A stretch of 64,000 nt of DNA from Varanus komodoensis (taxonomy: Eukaryota > Chordata > Lepidosauria > Squamata > Varanidae): assembly GCF_004798865.1 (NCBI RefSeq), contig NW_025335641.1, positions 16,502,623-16,566,622 on the forward strand, written 5' to 3'. Below are positions 11,106-22,352 of this stretch, piece after piece. The notes beneath the pieces are model-generated. The model had not been told where the DNA came from, made no database searches, and saw only the letters and a program-made list of their open reading frames with translations. Each line of letters begins with the position of its first letter. Position 1 is the stretch's first letter. A program made the translations under genes and the position numbers.

Positions 11106-11369
11106 TCTCCCATGTTTGGGTCTTTTTAGCTTAGAAACACCTGAAGAGGGTACTATGGAAAAGTGTGTCAAGTTTTGCTTAGGATGGAGAAAGTGAATAG
11201 GGAGATTTGCCCAACCCCCCGTTATACTACAAGAATCCTGAGTGAACCAAATGTTGAACTGTATAGGCCTATGGTCTGAATTAGCCTGGCTCTTCTGATG
11301 TTCCGGGGACACCCCATGAAGCTAATTGGTGGGAGATTCAGGCCTGAACAGAAGGAAGTTTTTCTTCTT

Positions 11370-11440
11370 CTCCCTTCCCTTCCCTTCCCTTCCCTTCCCT
11401 TCCCTTCCCTTCCCTTCCCTTCCCTCCTCCTCCTCCTCCT
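11370..11440. repeat. Microsatellite (TTCCC)n followed by (TCC)n
   Basis: About eleven pyrimidine pentamers at 11370-11425, then about five TCC triplets. It directly precedes the tail of an antisense 5S-SINE and probably grew from that tail. Confidence 0.95.
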
Positions 11441-11583
11441 ACTACTACATTTCTATACAACCCATAGTTGAACCTCTGGGAGGTTCACAACATTTAAGTC
11501 ACCCAGCTGGATTTCAACCAAGCCTGACCCTGCTTAGTTTCCAAGATTAGTCAGGATCTGGCATGTCAGGCTAAACAGAAGCC
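11441..11583 (-). mobile_element. 5S rRNA-derived SINE (SINE3-type)
   Basis: The antisense strand carries the 5S rRNA pol III promoter core, aaactaagcagggtc (complement of 11526-11540), in 5S context: 'gcctgacatgccagatcctg' upstream and 'aggcttggtt' downstream. The 5S-like head runs about 11505-11583. The tail reads 'gtgaacctcccagaggttc' and 'gtatagaaatgtagtagtag', which resembles the L2 3' end ('aactgcccagagcctatggg', 'ggtatataaa' at 57728-57763). It is not a functional 5S gene because the C-box half is replaced by SINE tail. A plus-strand sister copy lies at 30053-30215. Confidence 0.8.
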
Positions 11584-11619
11584 TCATACAGTGCATAGTT
11601 GAACTATGGATGCATTACG

Positions 11620-11828
11620 ACAAGATGGCCTGATGGCCAACCACATTGACAGCTCTTATAGGGGACTGGATAAGGCTATCCATGGATTCTTGTCATGGTA
11701 GATACATATTATCTCTGAGACACGATGCCTTGCACACTGGTTGCTTGGGAACATGAGCAAGACAGACTACTCCGTTGGCTCCACTTTGGTCTGATCCAGC
11801 AAGGCATTTATGCTCCTATGGGAACAGG
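11620..11828 (+). mobile_element. CR1-type 3' end fragment
   Basis: Segments 'ggactggataaggctatcc', 'cacactggttgcttgggaac' and 'ctttggtctgatccagcaag' occur in the order of the CR1-type 3' end. The end, 'tttatgctcctatg', is a decayed form of the short terminal repeat of CR1. Related pieces lie at 29845-30022, 35236-35515 and 49555-49680. Confidence 0.65.
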
Positions 11829-12089
11829 AGGAGATTCAATGTACAGGCCCTTCCTCCCCATGCAGCACCTCTGCTAATGGTAGGCAGTGATTTATGCACT
11901 ACATGGCCATGCTTCAGTGTGGCAATGTCACAATGTAGACAGACGTATTAGATAAAATGAACCATCTGTGCTGGTAAGCTTCAAAATATATAGGGCTATT
12001 ATGCACTCAGGATATTGCAGGTTTCCAGAAAGCATGAAGGTATTGGAATGGTAAGAATGTAGATACGGTCTGTAAACAGTCTCAGTGCA

Positions 12090-12350
12090 ATTCTCTTGAT
12101 TACTTCTGATCTTTGGGGAATTGTAAAAGTTCAAAGAATTTGAAAGGCTATACATTTGATTTCTTAGTTCAGCTGTCTGTTTACATAATAATAGAAGTCA
12201 CTAAAAGTGTAATATATTTTCTCCTTTCGAATTCCCCTTAAAGGTAATTTTCATCCAACCGTAACTGACTACAGTACATCAATAGCATCTTCAAATCTCA
12301 GATCGATATTCTAGACATTTTCAGAGAATACTAATTAGTCTCACAGAGCA
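12090..12350. promoter_or_regulatory. Candidate conserved non-coding element
   Basis: Repeat-free, AT-rich stretch with TAAT cores (actaattag near 12331) and no open frame. It looks like the enhancer-type sequence common in vertebrate gene deserts. This is an impression from composition only; no alignment was possible. Confidence 0.2.
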
Positions 12351-12359
12351 GATATCTTG

Positions 12360-13500
12360 CTATGTTGGGAGGGGAAAAACACACACTTCTCTGCTACGGC
12401 AAGCGCTGAACATCTGAGTAACTGGACGGAAACATTTTTATTCCCCCAAGAGGTCAACGTAAGGGCTCTGGGTAATAGTACTCAATGCAAATGCCCGTTT
12501 CTACCTGTTCATCTGCAGAGCATGATATTTTTCACATCAAGAAATACTTGAGTGAGCAAAATCCATATGTCACTCTGGATGATGCAAATATAGTTATTAC
12601 TGGAAAGCCTCCTATTCCCACAGCTAACCCCATAGGGAAGGGGTGGTTGCTGGGGAGAAGGGAAGAGGCAGCTCTCATTTGCCTCTCATAATGAGCAGCA
12701 GCCACAAGTCTTTTAGAAAATGGGAATCAATATGTTTGATAATTACGTTCTGAGATGATATGCAGGGCTGGCATCATAGGGAGGCATGTTTGGGCACGTG
12801 CTGAGGGCCCACTCACTAGCAGGGGCCCACAGAGAAGAGCTCCCTGGATGCCCTCCTGCCCTTCTCCATGGCAGCCTCTGGTGCAGACACTGAAAGGAAA
12901 GAGCAAGAGGTGCCCCTGCCACCCATCCCTTGCTTCTCTGCCTAACAAGCAAGCCAGTGCTGTCAGTGGACAGAAAGTGAAGGAAGAACAAGAGCAGCTG
13001 GTGACTTTGATGGTGAGAAGGTAGAATCACTGAGGGAGGCAGCCCCTGGAGCGCACTTTGCCTGAGGGGAGGGGGGCTAAAAAAACCAAAAAGCACAGGG
13101 TGTCCCAGCAGTGTCCCATCAGGGGAGTGATCAGGTCCATTTCACTAGACTGTATTACCTGATGTCTCTCAGGCCACAATATTTGGCAGAGTACTGAGAA
13201 GAGGTGGAAACAAGGCAGTCTAAGTCCCATTTATATGTAGACCACCACCAGATGAGACAGACAGAGGAACCCTCCGGAATCTGGCTGGTAACTCTTTAAT
13301 AGGGCTGGGAACAATCTTTAATGCCAGTCCCACTTGACCCTTAGGATAATACGTTTGGGTGTGTTTTGTTTTGTTTTCCTTGGGATGTTCCTTCAGTTGG
13401 GTGGACTTCATAGATTCATTGTCTGTATTTAGCTGTTAATTACACATTTTCCACTTTGGTCACAACAGTATTAAACAAATGAGCCAAGGTAGACATAGTA
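12360..13500. other. Unrecognised, mostly unique sequence
   Basis: No gene seen. A G/C-richer piece at 12765-13080 contains 'gagggcccactcactagc' and 'aggggcccac', which may be a decayed DNA transposon, but no clear inverted ends were found. Confidence 0.35.
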
Positions 13501-13514
13501 ATACATTAGCAATG

Positions 13515-13872
13515 GGGGTGGCACGGGTGTGAAAGCTGACAGGAAGAAAACTGATGCATTTGAAACATGGTGCTGGAGGAGAGCTTTGAGAAATGAACAA
13601 GTGGGTCCTGGATTAAAGCAAAGACCAGAACTTTCCCTAGAAGGAAAAATGTCAAAACTGAAGCTGTCCTACTTTGGGCACATCATAAGAAGAGATACCA
13701 AGTATGCTGGGGAAAGTCAAAAGCAGCATAAGAAAAGGAAACCAAATATGAGATGATATTTGACTCCATTTAAAAAGCTACATCCTTGATGGCTGTCATG
13801 GTTAGGACAGTTTGAAGGGCTTTCATTGATAAGGTCACCATAAGTTGGAATTGACTTGATGACAAATAAGAA
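13515..13872 (+). mobile_element. RTE/BovB-type LINE 3' fragment
   Basis: One frame decodes to the C-terminal domain of RTE/BovB ORF2: 'TDAFETWCWRRAL' near 13549-13590, then 'LSLEGKMSKLKLSYFGHI' near 13630-13685, closely matching the family's DAFELWCWRRLL and LKLKLQYFGHLMRR blocks. The frame is lost after about 13755. The 3' end, 'ccataagttggaattgactt', is the family's usual terminus. 5'-truncated and inactive. Confidence 0.85.
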
Positions 13873-13994
13873 GAACCACAACATGGATGGTTTGGAAAGA
13901 AGCATCTTGGCTGGAGATAGCAGGATGCTTGCAAGACTGAGTAGGCCACACTACAGTCAGTGAAGGCATGGTGCAACTAACAGAGATTGTAGGA

Positions 13995-14078
13995 GATTGG
14001 GAAAAGAAGGACCACAGTGGTCATAGAGCACATGCTTTGGATGCATTAAGTCTCAGGTTCTGTTTCCAGCATCTTCAG
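13995..14078 (+). mobile_element. tRNA-derived SINE fragment (second family)
   Basis: Reads 'catagagcacatgctttgg', then 'agtctcaggttctgtttcc' and 'agcatcttcag'. This is the tRNA-like head (A-box area then B box 'ggttctgtttc') of the SINE also present at 32625-32800. It ends just before an L2 fragment begins. Confidence 0.55.
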
Positions 14079-14094
14079 AATGGTTGAAAATGGT

Positions 14095-15105
14095 TCCTCT
14101 CTGGAACGGATTATCTGGATCCGTTTCAGTCCAGTTTCAGACCCAGTTACGGTACTGAATCTGCCTTGGTCGCCCTGCACGATGGCCTATGCAGGCAGGG
14201 GGACAGGGGAGTGCATCCCTGTTGGTTCTCCTGGACCTATCAGTGGCTTTCGATACCATCAACCATGGTATCCTTTTGGATAGGCTGGCTGGGCTAGGAG
14301 CTGGGGGCTCTGCTTGGCAGTGGTTCTGCTCTTATCTGGCTGGTCAATTCCAGAAGGTGGTGCTAGGGGACTATAGCTCTGCGCCATGGCAGCTATGCCA
14401 TGGAGTACTGCAGTGTTCTATTTTGTCCCTCATGTTCTTCAACATCTACATGAAACCATTGGGAGAGGTCATCAGGAGGTTTGGGCTGTGGAGTCATCAG
14501 TATGCGGATGACACCCAGCTCTACCTCTTGTTTACATCTACCCCAGGTGAGGCAGTGGCTGTCCTGAAATGGTGCCTGGCCAAGGTAATGGGCTGGATGA
14601 GGGCCAATAAACTGAGACTCAATCCAGATAAGACGGAGGTCCTTTTGGTGGGTGGTTCGGGTCTTCAGGTAAGTGATTTTGGTCCTGTCCTGGATGGGGT
14701 AGCACTCCCTCTAAAGGACAGGGTCCACAGCTTGGAAGTGTTTCTTGACTCAGAGCTATCCCTGGAAATCCAGGTGACAGCGGTGGCAGGTCCATCAGCT
14801 GTGTTCTTATCTGGATGAGCACTGTCTAGCAACAGTGATACATGCCCTGGTAACTTCCTGGTTGGATTATTGTAACGTGCTCTACGTGGGGCTGCTCTTG
14901 AAAACAGTCTGGATACTTCAGTTGGTACAATATAATGCTGTCAGGTTGCTGACGGGGGCCAGTTGTTATTCTTATATAGTGCCAGTCCTCTATCAGCTAC
15001 ACTGGCACCCAATTCAACGTGCTGGTATTAACCTATAAAACCCTAAACGGCTTAGGTCCAGAATACCCTCTATGCCCTTAAGATCAATATTTGCTCCTGG
15101 AAATA
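14095..15105 (+). mobile_element. L2-type LINE, reverse-transcriptase fragment
   Basis: 5'-truncated copy. A 209-codon frame (14189-14818) encodes the reverse-transcriptase core: LLDLSVAFDTINHGILL near residue 14, then FNIYMKPLGEVIRRFGL, the catalytic box HQYADDTQLYL (14497-14529), then MGWMRANKLRLNPDKTEVLL. A frameshift and small deletion near 14800 move the rest (HALVTSWLDYCNVLY, 14838-14882; YQLHWHPIQ near 15000) to other frames. The segment 'TYKTLNGLGPEY' near 15030-15066 ends the coding match. The copy stops at 'aaataaataaataaa', lacking most of the usual C-terminus. The fingers and palm blocks and the YADD box place it in the CR1/L2 superfamily, L2-like. Confidence 0.9.
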
Positions 15106-15109
15106 AATA

Positions 15110-16985
15110 AATAAACCCCAGAAAACTATCACTCACTGCAGGTTGGGGTGTAGAACCTCAAGCCTCAACGTCAAATCTAGTCTGTTTGGGATCCTCCTCT
15201 AGCCTTCCAGGGCTTTCAAGATGGCTGTGCACCTTTATCCTGGCCCCACTCCAATTTCTACAATGAGGTGAAATGGAGTATTATTTCTGAAGGCAAAAAA
15301 GGAGTACAGTTTCCTTTTACGTATTGGTCATGAAGGAGAAAAGCAGGAAAAGCAGATTCATCAGGCAGTGCTTGAACCTCCATTCTTTGATGAAACCAGA
15401 AGCAGATACAGTGGCTTAACAGTGTCATGTACAAAAGCCCATATGAAATTATGAAAGTTGACTCAGCTAAATCTAAATGGCTAGTGCTGCTTGCAACCCA
15501 TCCTTCCGCCATCACTGGACGCTCATTCTCCAGCAAAGGTAGCCAGATAGTTTCTGTGACCTTCATGAGTTTCCTGCAAAAGTCCTATCTGTTGAGAGAT
15601 ATGGGCAGCCATCTTTTATTCCTACACAATGTAATAGAATGTAAGGGGCTCATAAAGGACACTTTGTTTTGGAAGTGCTGCCAAAGCAATTTCCTTTGGT
15701 TTTAAGGCATCCTTTAATGGCAGATAACTTGCCCTTTTATGTGTGTACATGTGTGAAGGTACCTTGCCCTTTTATCCATTTATGCATCTTCTGAAGGGTT
15801 CTGAATATGCCATCCCAGCCTAAAAATGTTTCCCATATGTGTTCTAAGTAATTTTTTAAAAAGTACTTTGTTTTAATCAAACAGTACAATTTTATATGTT
15901 GTAAAAATCCCATGGCAGTCTGTGGCTGCGCATTGCTAATAGTGTTAATCAGTAGCACTATTAATAATGCCACATTGCTACTCCAGGGCAATGACATCCA
16001 GAACACTCACAAGGTGGATCATGCTGTCCACCCTAGGCTAAACTCACCCACCCTACTTAGGTTCTCGTGTGATGACACATGGAGGCAGGATCTAGAACCG
16101 CAGTTCTCTCAAGTAAATCAGTGAGAATGAAAGGCTCTGTTAATCAGGTGTTATGCAATGCATTGTGGCGAACACTGACAGATTTAATTCAGCCTGCTGT
16201 TGCATCACTTCCAAGACTTCATGGTGGCCTCTTTGATGTGACTCTCAAGAGGATTGACCACCTGTGTTGCTCTTGTACAGCATCTTCAGTGATGATTTGT
16301 TAACCAGGAAAACAGGTAATTCAATAAGGCCGTAAGTAAACCTTTGAGTAATTTTAGACATGCGTCAAAAAGGGCTCTTAAAATCAGACTATCATAATAA
16401 CCAGGAGACAGAAAAGGATAGAGCTGATACTCTTTGTCTCTGTGTACATTCCAGTTATTGCTTCGTAAGCATTAAATTCATGTCTATCTTACTACTACCA
16501 GTGCACATGCATTATCACAGAAAGCTAGAAGTTTTAAGGCAAAAGTAGTCTGATTAGTTCTGGGTAGAATCCAACTCTTCCACCCTGCTGATTGTGTTCT
16601 GCAAAGCCAACCACTTGTGCAATTCCAATCCAGTGTTTCTGGGCAACTTGAATAATAATGGCTGTTTCTGGAAAGAAGCAGGTTGGTGGAGTTCGTGCCA
16701 CTAACCTGCCTCCCTCTATAAATGGCTGTTTCTGCTCATTTGAAGGCTTTTCTTAGGCAAGTCTTGCCTAAGAGAAAGGCCAGGTTTATGCAATGCAGTT
16801 GCTGGGAACCCAGTTCTTGAGAAACAGAATCGGCAAAATGGAAAAGAATCATGGGAGGCTTAAGAGTCCAGTTGGATTCTGCCTCTGACTGCCTATTGTG
16901 ACATTTTTATTGCTCAGAGCTAATATGAATTGTATTGTTTCTTGCTTTTTTCTGTTTCTCCTGACATGGCTACCTTGGCTTTTCA
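15110..16985. other. Unique sequence
   Basis: No gene or repeat recognised. A small inverted pair (ctaatagtg at 15936-15944, cactattaat at 15957-15966) lies in AT-rich DNA. Confidence 0.4.
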
Positions 16986-16987
16986 TT

Positions 16988-17240
16988 AGGGATGTACAAA
17001 TTGTGTTAAATGTATTCCATCTGTATTTTACAGATTGTCAGTAGCCTTTTCTTTCACTGTGTAGTCAATGTATCGAATTGTTTTTTTCCAGTTACCCAAA
17101 TGAGTTTGTTCATTTGCACTTCTGAAAATGCATGAATCCCCCCAGTGCATATTTTCATACTTGTGCCTGGGTGGGGGAAAATACCCATTTTGTTTCAATT
17201 TTGTTATTTTGCATTTTCTATGACTAGATTTGACAATTCC
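16988..17240. repeat. Possible decayed DNA transposon with 'agggatgtgcaaatt' start
   Basis: Begins 'ttagggatgtacaaattgtg' and continues through AT-rich sequence with 'cattttgtttcaattttg'. The start resembles that of a common squamate hAT-like non-autonomous repeat. No matching right end was found, so this is tentative. Confidence 0.25.
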
Positions 17241-17482
17241 AGAATGTTTTAAAAATCTGTAAGTTCACAGAGTACATAGGGCTAAGAAAGAGCCAGCTGG
17301 TTGCAAAATCTGCCGAATGAATTCATAGGAATCCATTGCAGATTTCTCCAACATCCCAGCTTTTTGTATAATTTATTGATAATTGTAATTTCACAACATG
17401 AACATCATGAGGCATGAGCTTTCTTGTCAACTTGTCGAGATGATGGTTTATAATAATTTCCATTGGAAGGAGTAAATCTTGT

Positions 17483-17580
17483 CATTAAAACTGCAATCCT
17501 ACATGCACCTCCCTGGAAGAGCCCCACTGAAACCAATGGGAGTTACTTTGGAATACACCTACATAGGACCACGCTGGAAT
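17483..17580. repeat. Short fold-back repeat, 'aagtaagtcccattga' family
   Basis: Arms 'aactgcaatcctacatgcac' and 'cacctacataggaccacg' flank 'agccccactgaaaccaat' and 'gggagttactttggaa'. The order and partial self-complementarity match the family. Good copy. Confidence 0.6.
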
Positions 17581-18319
17581 TAGGTTGTTCTCCAAACTGC
17601 TTCTCGACACTGTTTCTCGAGTACTTTACTGACTGAATACTGCTCAATGGCACCTTGACATATATTTCCCTCCACTGTTCTATCATCTCTAAATCAAATT
17701 CTTTAAGAGTAACACAGGAGGACTTCGAGCAGCTAATATATCAGCCAATGCAATACATATTTGACAATATATTGTCCAACCAGCAAAATACCAGCAAAAA
17801 TGGGAAAATGTGCATTGGTTGCCCTTAACAGCTTCTCTGCCAACACAGAACTCTATACCTCCTAAGAATGCTTTCTGCCACCACATGAGGCAGCCAGGCA
17901 CCAGAGTGGCCAAGTGATCTACTCTACAGAGGATGACTCTCTATTTGAGTGGTTCTCCGAGGACAACCCTAAGGCATCTTCAGTCTGAAGGTGTCCCCAG
18001 TTCAAGTGTGGTTTAAAGGTAAAAAACTATAGAAAGGCAGAGCTGGGCTTTGGAATCATCCATCAATGTTTAGCTACTGGACAGTGGACTCAATATTCGC
18101 ATGAGTCACCAGGTCATAGTTTTCCTTATTTTAGTGAGAATCTTCTGGGTATTGAGTAGTATAAAAATGAAACAAACAAACAAATCAATGTTTCAAGTTA
18201 TTATTTCTAAATTCCCATAGCAATTCACAGATGCCTCTTGCATGCCAATCTGTATCCATGGTTATCCTGTTGTTATTGTTTTTTAAAGCAATATATTTCT
18301 TATCTTTTGGAGGTGTGTG
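17581..18319. other. Unique sequence
   Basis: No gene or recognised repeat. Confidence 0.4.
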
Positions 18320-18520
18320 AGTCACCACTAGTGATGTGGGAGGAATTCAGTATGGGGGTGGGAATCCACAGGATTTCCTCATCTCAGTTCCCTGGAGTCT
18401 GCCTGAAGTCTGCCCTAAATCTGCCTTGCCATTCCTGCCTTCCAGCAGGAGGCAATTCCAAGCTTCCATGCATGTGGCTGGTGGGCTTTGTGCAAGGAAT
18501 TGCATATATAGTTGAGCAAA
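18320..18520 (+). repeat. Unnamed interspersed repeat, copy 1
   Basis: Shares a long collinear match with 49065-49325. Shared blocks include 'ggatttcctcatctcag' with 'agatttcctcagctcag', 'gtctgccctaaatctgcc' with 'ctgtcctaagtctacct', and 'catgtggctggtgggcttt' with 'tatgtggcttgtgaacttt', each followed by 'tgtgcaa'. No frame, tRNA head or clear inverted end was seen. The family is not recognised. Confidence 0.6.
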
Positions 18521-20220
18521 GAAGCTTCTAGTATTCCCAAGCATTTGTGGACAATCTTAACTCAGTTCAATTCCTGGCCAGAACTAATCGTGGGCAAGAA
18601 GACTGGCAAGCACGAGAGAGTCAGATGGCAGCCTGATCTTCACATTCTTACAGGCCACCATGCTGTTCACATGACCATTCAATCCCGGTTGTAATTCTGC
18701 CACCTCCTGACAGTACTCAAAATATCCCTCCCCTCAGTCCTCTCTGCAATATTTGTAGGTGGCTGGAGGGGCAGCCATGGGGAGGATGGATTGGCCTAGT
18801 CTGCTTCAACCAGCCCATTTGGATGCACCTAAATCTGAATTCAGCCCATGAAGTTGTATAGCTGGTAAAACACACCTGTGTGACACAATACAAATTATTG
18901 CATGATGACAATTTATCTATAATATGTTCCAGATAATTGGAAATCTTTAATGAGATGGAGATATTACTGTGAGAATTGCAAATGTCTGTGGAAAATAATA
19001 TAACCTTATAAAACAGAGACATTTTTAACTGGGGCACCAGCTGTCAGATGGCAGTGACTTTTGATCTCTCCATGTCTTGGGTCATATTCAGAACCTTGAC
19101 CTAAAGGTCAAAGTCACTGCCTATCTAAAATCCCATGAGCCACATGCTCTCCATCACCATACCTTTCGTGTCACTTTGAAGAGTTGTTTGCCACTGTGGG
19201 TAGAATGGCAAAATCTAATAATGCTTCCAATAGTTTCCCAAACCAACTGTTTAAACCTCCATCCAAAGCTTTGATTTTTTCTGTAAGAAGTTTAGACTTC
19301 TTGACAGATGTCATAGTGAAGAGATATTCATCAAGGCAACTGCTGTGAGGGTCCTTTTAGTATGAAGGCAGAATAAGTCCTGATGAAATTAATGGAAGTT
19401 CCTTAAGAGTGGATTGTGTAAGAAGCAAGAGGAAAAAAATAAACGGAGAACACATTAGAATTCAGGATAAAGGCTGATTACAGATGAATATGTAAGAGTG
19501 AATATTAAGGAGATTAAGCACTACAGAGGACCAGAGTGCTATTCCAGAGGGGAATACCTAACATGAACACCAACCCAATCAACCATACCCAAAGGCAATC
19601 CCTATTTTTCAACGTGTCGACCCTACTGGAGTGGGAAGTCAGAGACTTTGGCCACAGGTAACAATAAATATTAAAACCCTCATTATCAATGTTTGATAGA
19701 AGCATGAAAAATTTATTCTTGTATACAAATTGTGCTTCTTTTCACAGTGACAAAGTAGGAGGTTTTGCAATGCAGCAATCAAGATGCTTGGGCCGTTTTT
19801 GTTGTCGTTAATAATAATAATAGCCACAGAAATGAGACAAAGAGATAAATATATTTTCATAAATTTTCTTGTGTCCCTGTTATGCACATTCAGTGAAAAA
19901 GAATAGATGGAATGTTGTAGCTTAACAGTTGATTCCATATCAAGGTCACTAGAACAGCCTGTTACATTTTGTTTAAATTTTTATTTTCCGCTCCTCCATA
20001 TTTTCCATTTTTTATCACTTTTTGGGTCAGCAATTATTTATCACATTCTTACGTAGCACCAATATTTTCAGCCATTGATGCATATAGAAGCTTTGTTTTA
20101 ATTTACAGCAATTTTCTGATGAAGGACTTGGCTGGAATGATTAAAAAGGTCATGCACACCTCCAGAACTTCTAGTTTTGGAGGGGGACAGAAACCAAACA
20201 AGCATCTCGACAACTAGAAT
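18521..20220. other. Unique sequence, AT-rich in places
   Basis: No gene recognised. At 18825-18850 'aatctgaattcagccc' resembles 'aatttgaattcagccc' at 63927-63942, a hint of a shared decayed repeat. Confidence 0.35.
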
Positions 20221-20221
20221 T

Positions 20222-20410
20222 TTAATTTATTATTTTTATTTCCTGCCTTTCCTCCAAGGTAATTCTTTCCCTCCTCATACAGAGTTGGGGGATCCAAGTT
20301 ATAGTTCCTATTTGACCACATGTTGTGAGGATAAAATGGAGTGATGGATTATGCAAATTGTCTTGGGTTCCTTGCAGGAAAAAGGCAATAAATAAATACA
20401 GCAAACAAAT
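20222..20410. repeat. Inverted pair of SINE/L2-like tails
   Basis: Left arm (20229-20262) 'tttatttcctgcctttcctc' 'caagg' and right arm (20371-20405) 'ccttgcaggaaaaaggcaat' 'aaataaa' are complementary. The right part (20323-20410, 'tgttgtgaggataaaatgga') is the 3' half of the MIR-like SINE in plus orientation. The left arm looks like the tail of an opposite copy. Either two SINE ends meet head to head or one element was rearranged. Confidence 0.5.
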
Positions 20411-20474
20411 AAATGAGTTTTAGCCAGCACCAGCGCAAGCTGTCCTTGCTGTACTCCTCACCACTTCCCCCGTT

Positions 20475-20975
20475 AATTAATTTAATTAATTTATTTAAAG
20501 CTTTTCTAGACCATCCCATTACGGAAGTCTTGGGATGGTTTAATAATACAGAATGTAAAAAATTTTAAAACACAGTGTCCTAAAATTCAAGTAATAATAA
20601 AATCCAATTAAAACAGTTGGGTCTTAAAACATTGGGAAAATAAAGAGGTTTTGGCCTGGCACTGAAAAGAGTAAAGTGACCGCACCAGGCGAAGCTCTCT
20701 GGGGAGTGAATTCCACAATTGGGAGCCTACCACAGAGAAGGCCCTCTCCGGGTAACCACCCTCCTAATCTCCTTCAGGGAGGGCACCCGGAGAAGGGCAT
20801 CTGCCCCAGATCTTAAGGGGTGAGCAGGCACAAATGGAAGGAGATGCTCCTTCAGGTAACCAGGCCCTAAGCCATTTAGGGCTTTAACCTTGCTGCCACC
20901 CAGTCCTAGTTCAACACACACCTGTACAACATACTGGCTCCTTAATAAGTGGAAAGTCCTTGCAATGACCTGCAA
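20475..20975 (-). mobile_element. L2-type LINE 3' end
   Basis: Antisense L2. The ORF2 C-terminus is readable (20727-20900) as 'KALNGLGPGYLKEHLLPF' and 'LRSGADALLRVPSLKEIRR', matching the fuller copy at 55194-55643. The 3' UTR (20475-20640) carries 'tagaccatcccattacgg' and AT-rich text. Heavily 5'-truncated. Confidence 0.85.
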
Positions 20976-21149
20976 GAACTAGGGTTACCACCATTTTGTC
21001 GTCATGAGTTCTGCTTCTTGGGTGGCTTGTGCCAAATTCTTTAGGCATGTGCAAAGGTATTTCTCCTGAAAACAAGGACACAAAGGAAAATGTTGCAAAC
21101 TATCTGTCTGAGAGTGACTTTCCTTTGTTTAAGGAATATTAGCTGGGAG

Positions 21150-21216
21150 GAATCTATAGGTTTGGATAAGGGGCGGCATAGAAATGTTATAATAATAATA
21201 ATAATAATAATAAAAA
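21150..21216 (+). mobile_element. L2/SINE 3' tip with (TAA)n
   Basis: 'ggataaggggcggcatagaa' followed by 'atgttataataata' is the terminal 'ggggcggcatanaaat' of L2-type elements, ending in about eight TAA triplets (21188-21212). Only the tip is present. Confidence 0.6.
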
Positions 21217-21289
21217 TACATAAATTAAAAGAAAATGTAAAATCCCCATCAATGCATTATTTTAATAAATAATACAATTATTTTAATTG

Positions 21290-21480
21290 AATTTATTTAA
21301 AAACAAGAATGCTGTTTTCATTAAAAAGAAATCCAAAAGCAGGGCACATGAAAACATCATGAGTAAATGCAATTGCCCTGATTAATAAAACAAGAAAACT
21401 GTTTAAAACGTCTAATTAAAATAACCAGGTTAGCTGGCAATGCTACTTGTCAAGAAACGCCCTTAGTAAAAAGAGATATA
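21290..21480. promoter_or_regulatory. Candidate conserved non-coding element
   Basis: Repeat-free, AT-rich block with several TAAT/ATTA cores (gattaataaa near 21380, ctaattaaaa near 21411). Called on composition alone. Confidence 0.2.
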
Positions 21481-21964
21481 TTTAGTTATCTATAGAAACA
21501 CTCCCACACTAGCTGGAAACTCCTCCCTCCCCTGCGACCTTCCAAAATGTGTGGAATATCGAGGTGACTGTGGAGAGGAGGGAAATTGAGGGAAACTCAA
21601 GAGATGGCTGAAGATGAAGGAAAGGAACTGGTCTGCTCACGTCTTTAAGAGCTTATATCCTGGAGTGGAAGATTTGGAGTTGGGAAGGCATGTGCCATGA
21701 GAGAGGAAACCTTTCCCTGCACTATTTAAGGATGCTCCCTTCATTCTTCCTCTTAATTCCACACCTATACTTTATCAATAAAATGTCTAGGTTTGAAGCT
21801 GGCAACTTGCAGTCTATAGCATGGCAGGGGAAGATCTCAGGAGAATGATGGGAGGGGAAAAAGAAAGGTCTAACCCTTTCCCTTCCCCCAAACACCAAAC
21901 ATCTGAGAGGCCAGAACCATGTTTCCAAGATAGTTAAGGGTTCCAAGCTTAAAGGTGGCCCTTA

Positions 21965-22016
21965 AAAAAAATCATCATCATCCTCATCACCACCACCACC
22001 ACCACCACCATTATCA
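21965..22016. repeat. Microsatellite (CAT)n(CAC)n
   Basis: ATC/CAC triplets, with about eight uninterrupted CAC/ACC units near 21987-22011. Confidence 0.9.
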
Positions 22017-22289
22017 TGGAAAATCAATTAATCAAGGTTGCCTAGAATGTGAACAGAAACACTTCTCTAAAGGATTGGGGATGCATTGGAAGAGTTGGTT
22101 GCAGGTCCCACTGGTTTGTTTTGGATCCACTTTGGAATCCCCTCAGTCCAACAATAGGTTGAAGAAGCAAAATTCTGGCTTGGCAGTAACCATGGAAAGA
22201 GTATATGACATATTTGAAGGATTGCTCTTGAAATCCGGCCAGCACCTAAACACATCAAAGCTGGTGTAGTATAAGAACTTCATGCTAGG

Positions 22290-22352
22290 ATGTGGCTGGG
22301 GAATCCTGGGAGTTGTTGAATTTTTGTCTGAACATGCATAGGATTGCCCCCG
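22290..22352. repeat. Half copy of 'ctgggagttgtag' fold-back repeat
   Basis: 'gaatcctgggagttgttgaa' followed by 'gtctgaacatgcataggat' matches the right arm of the copy at 9065-9200. Confidence 0.5.
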
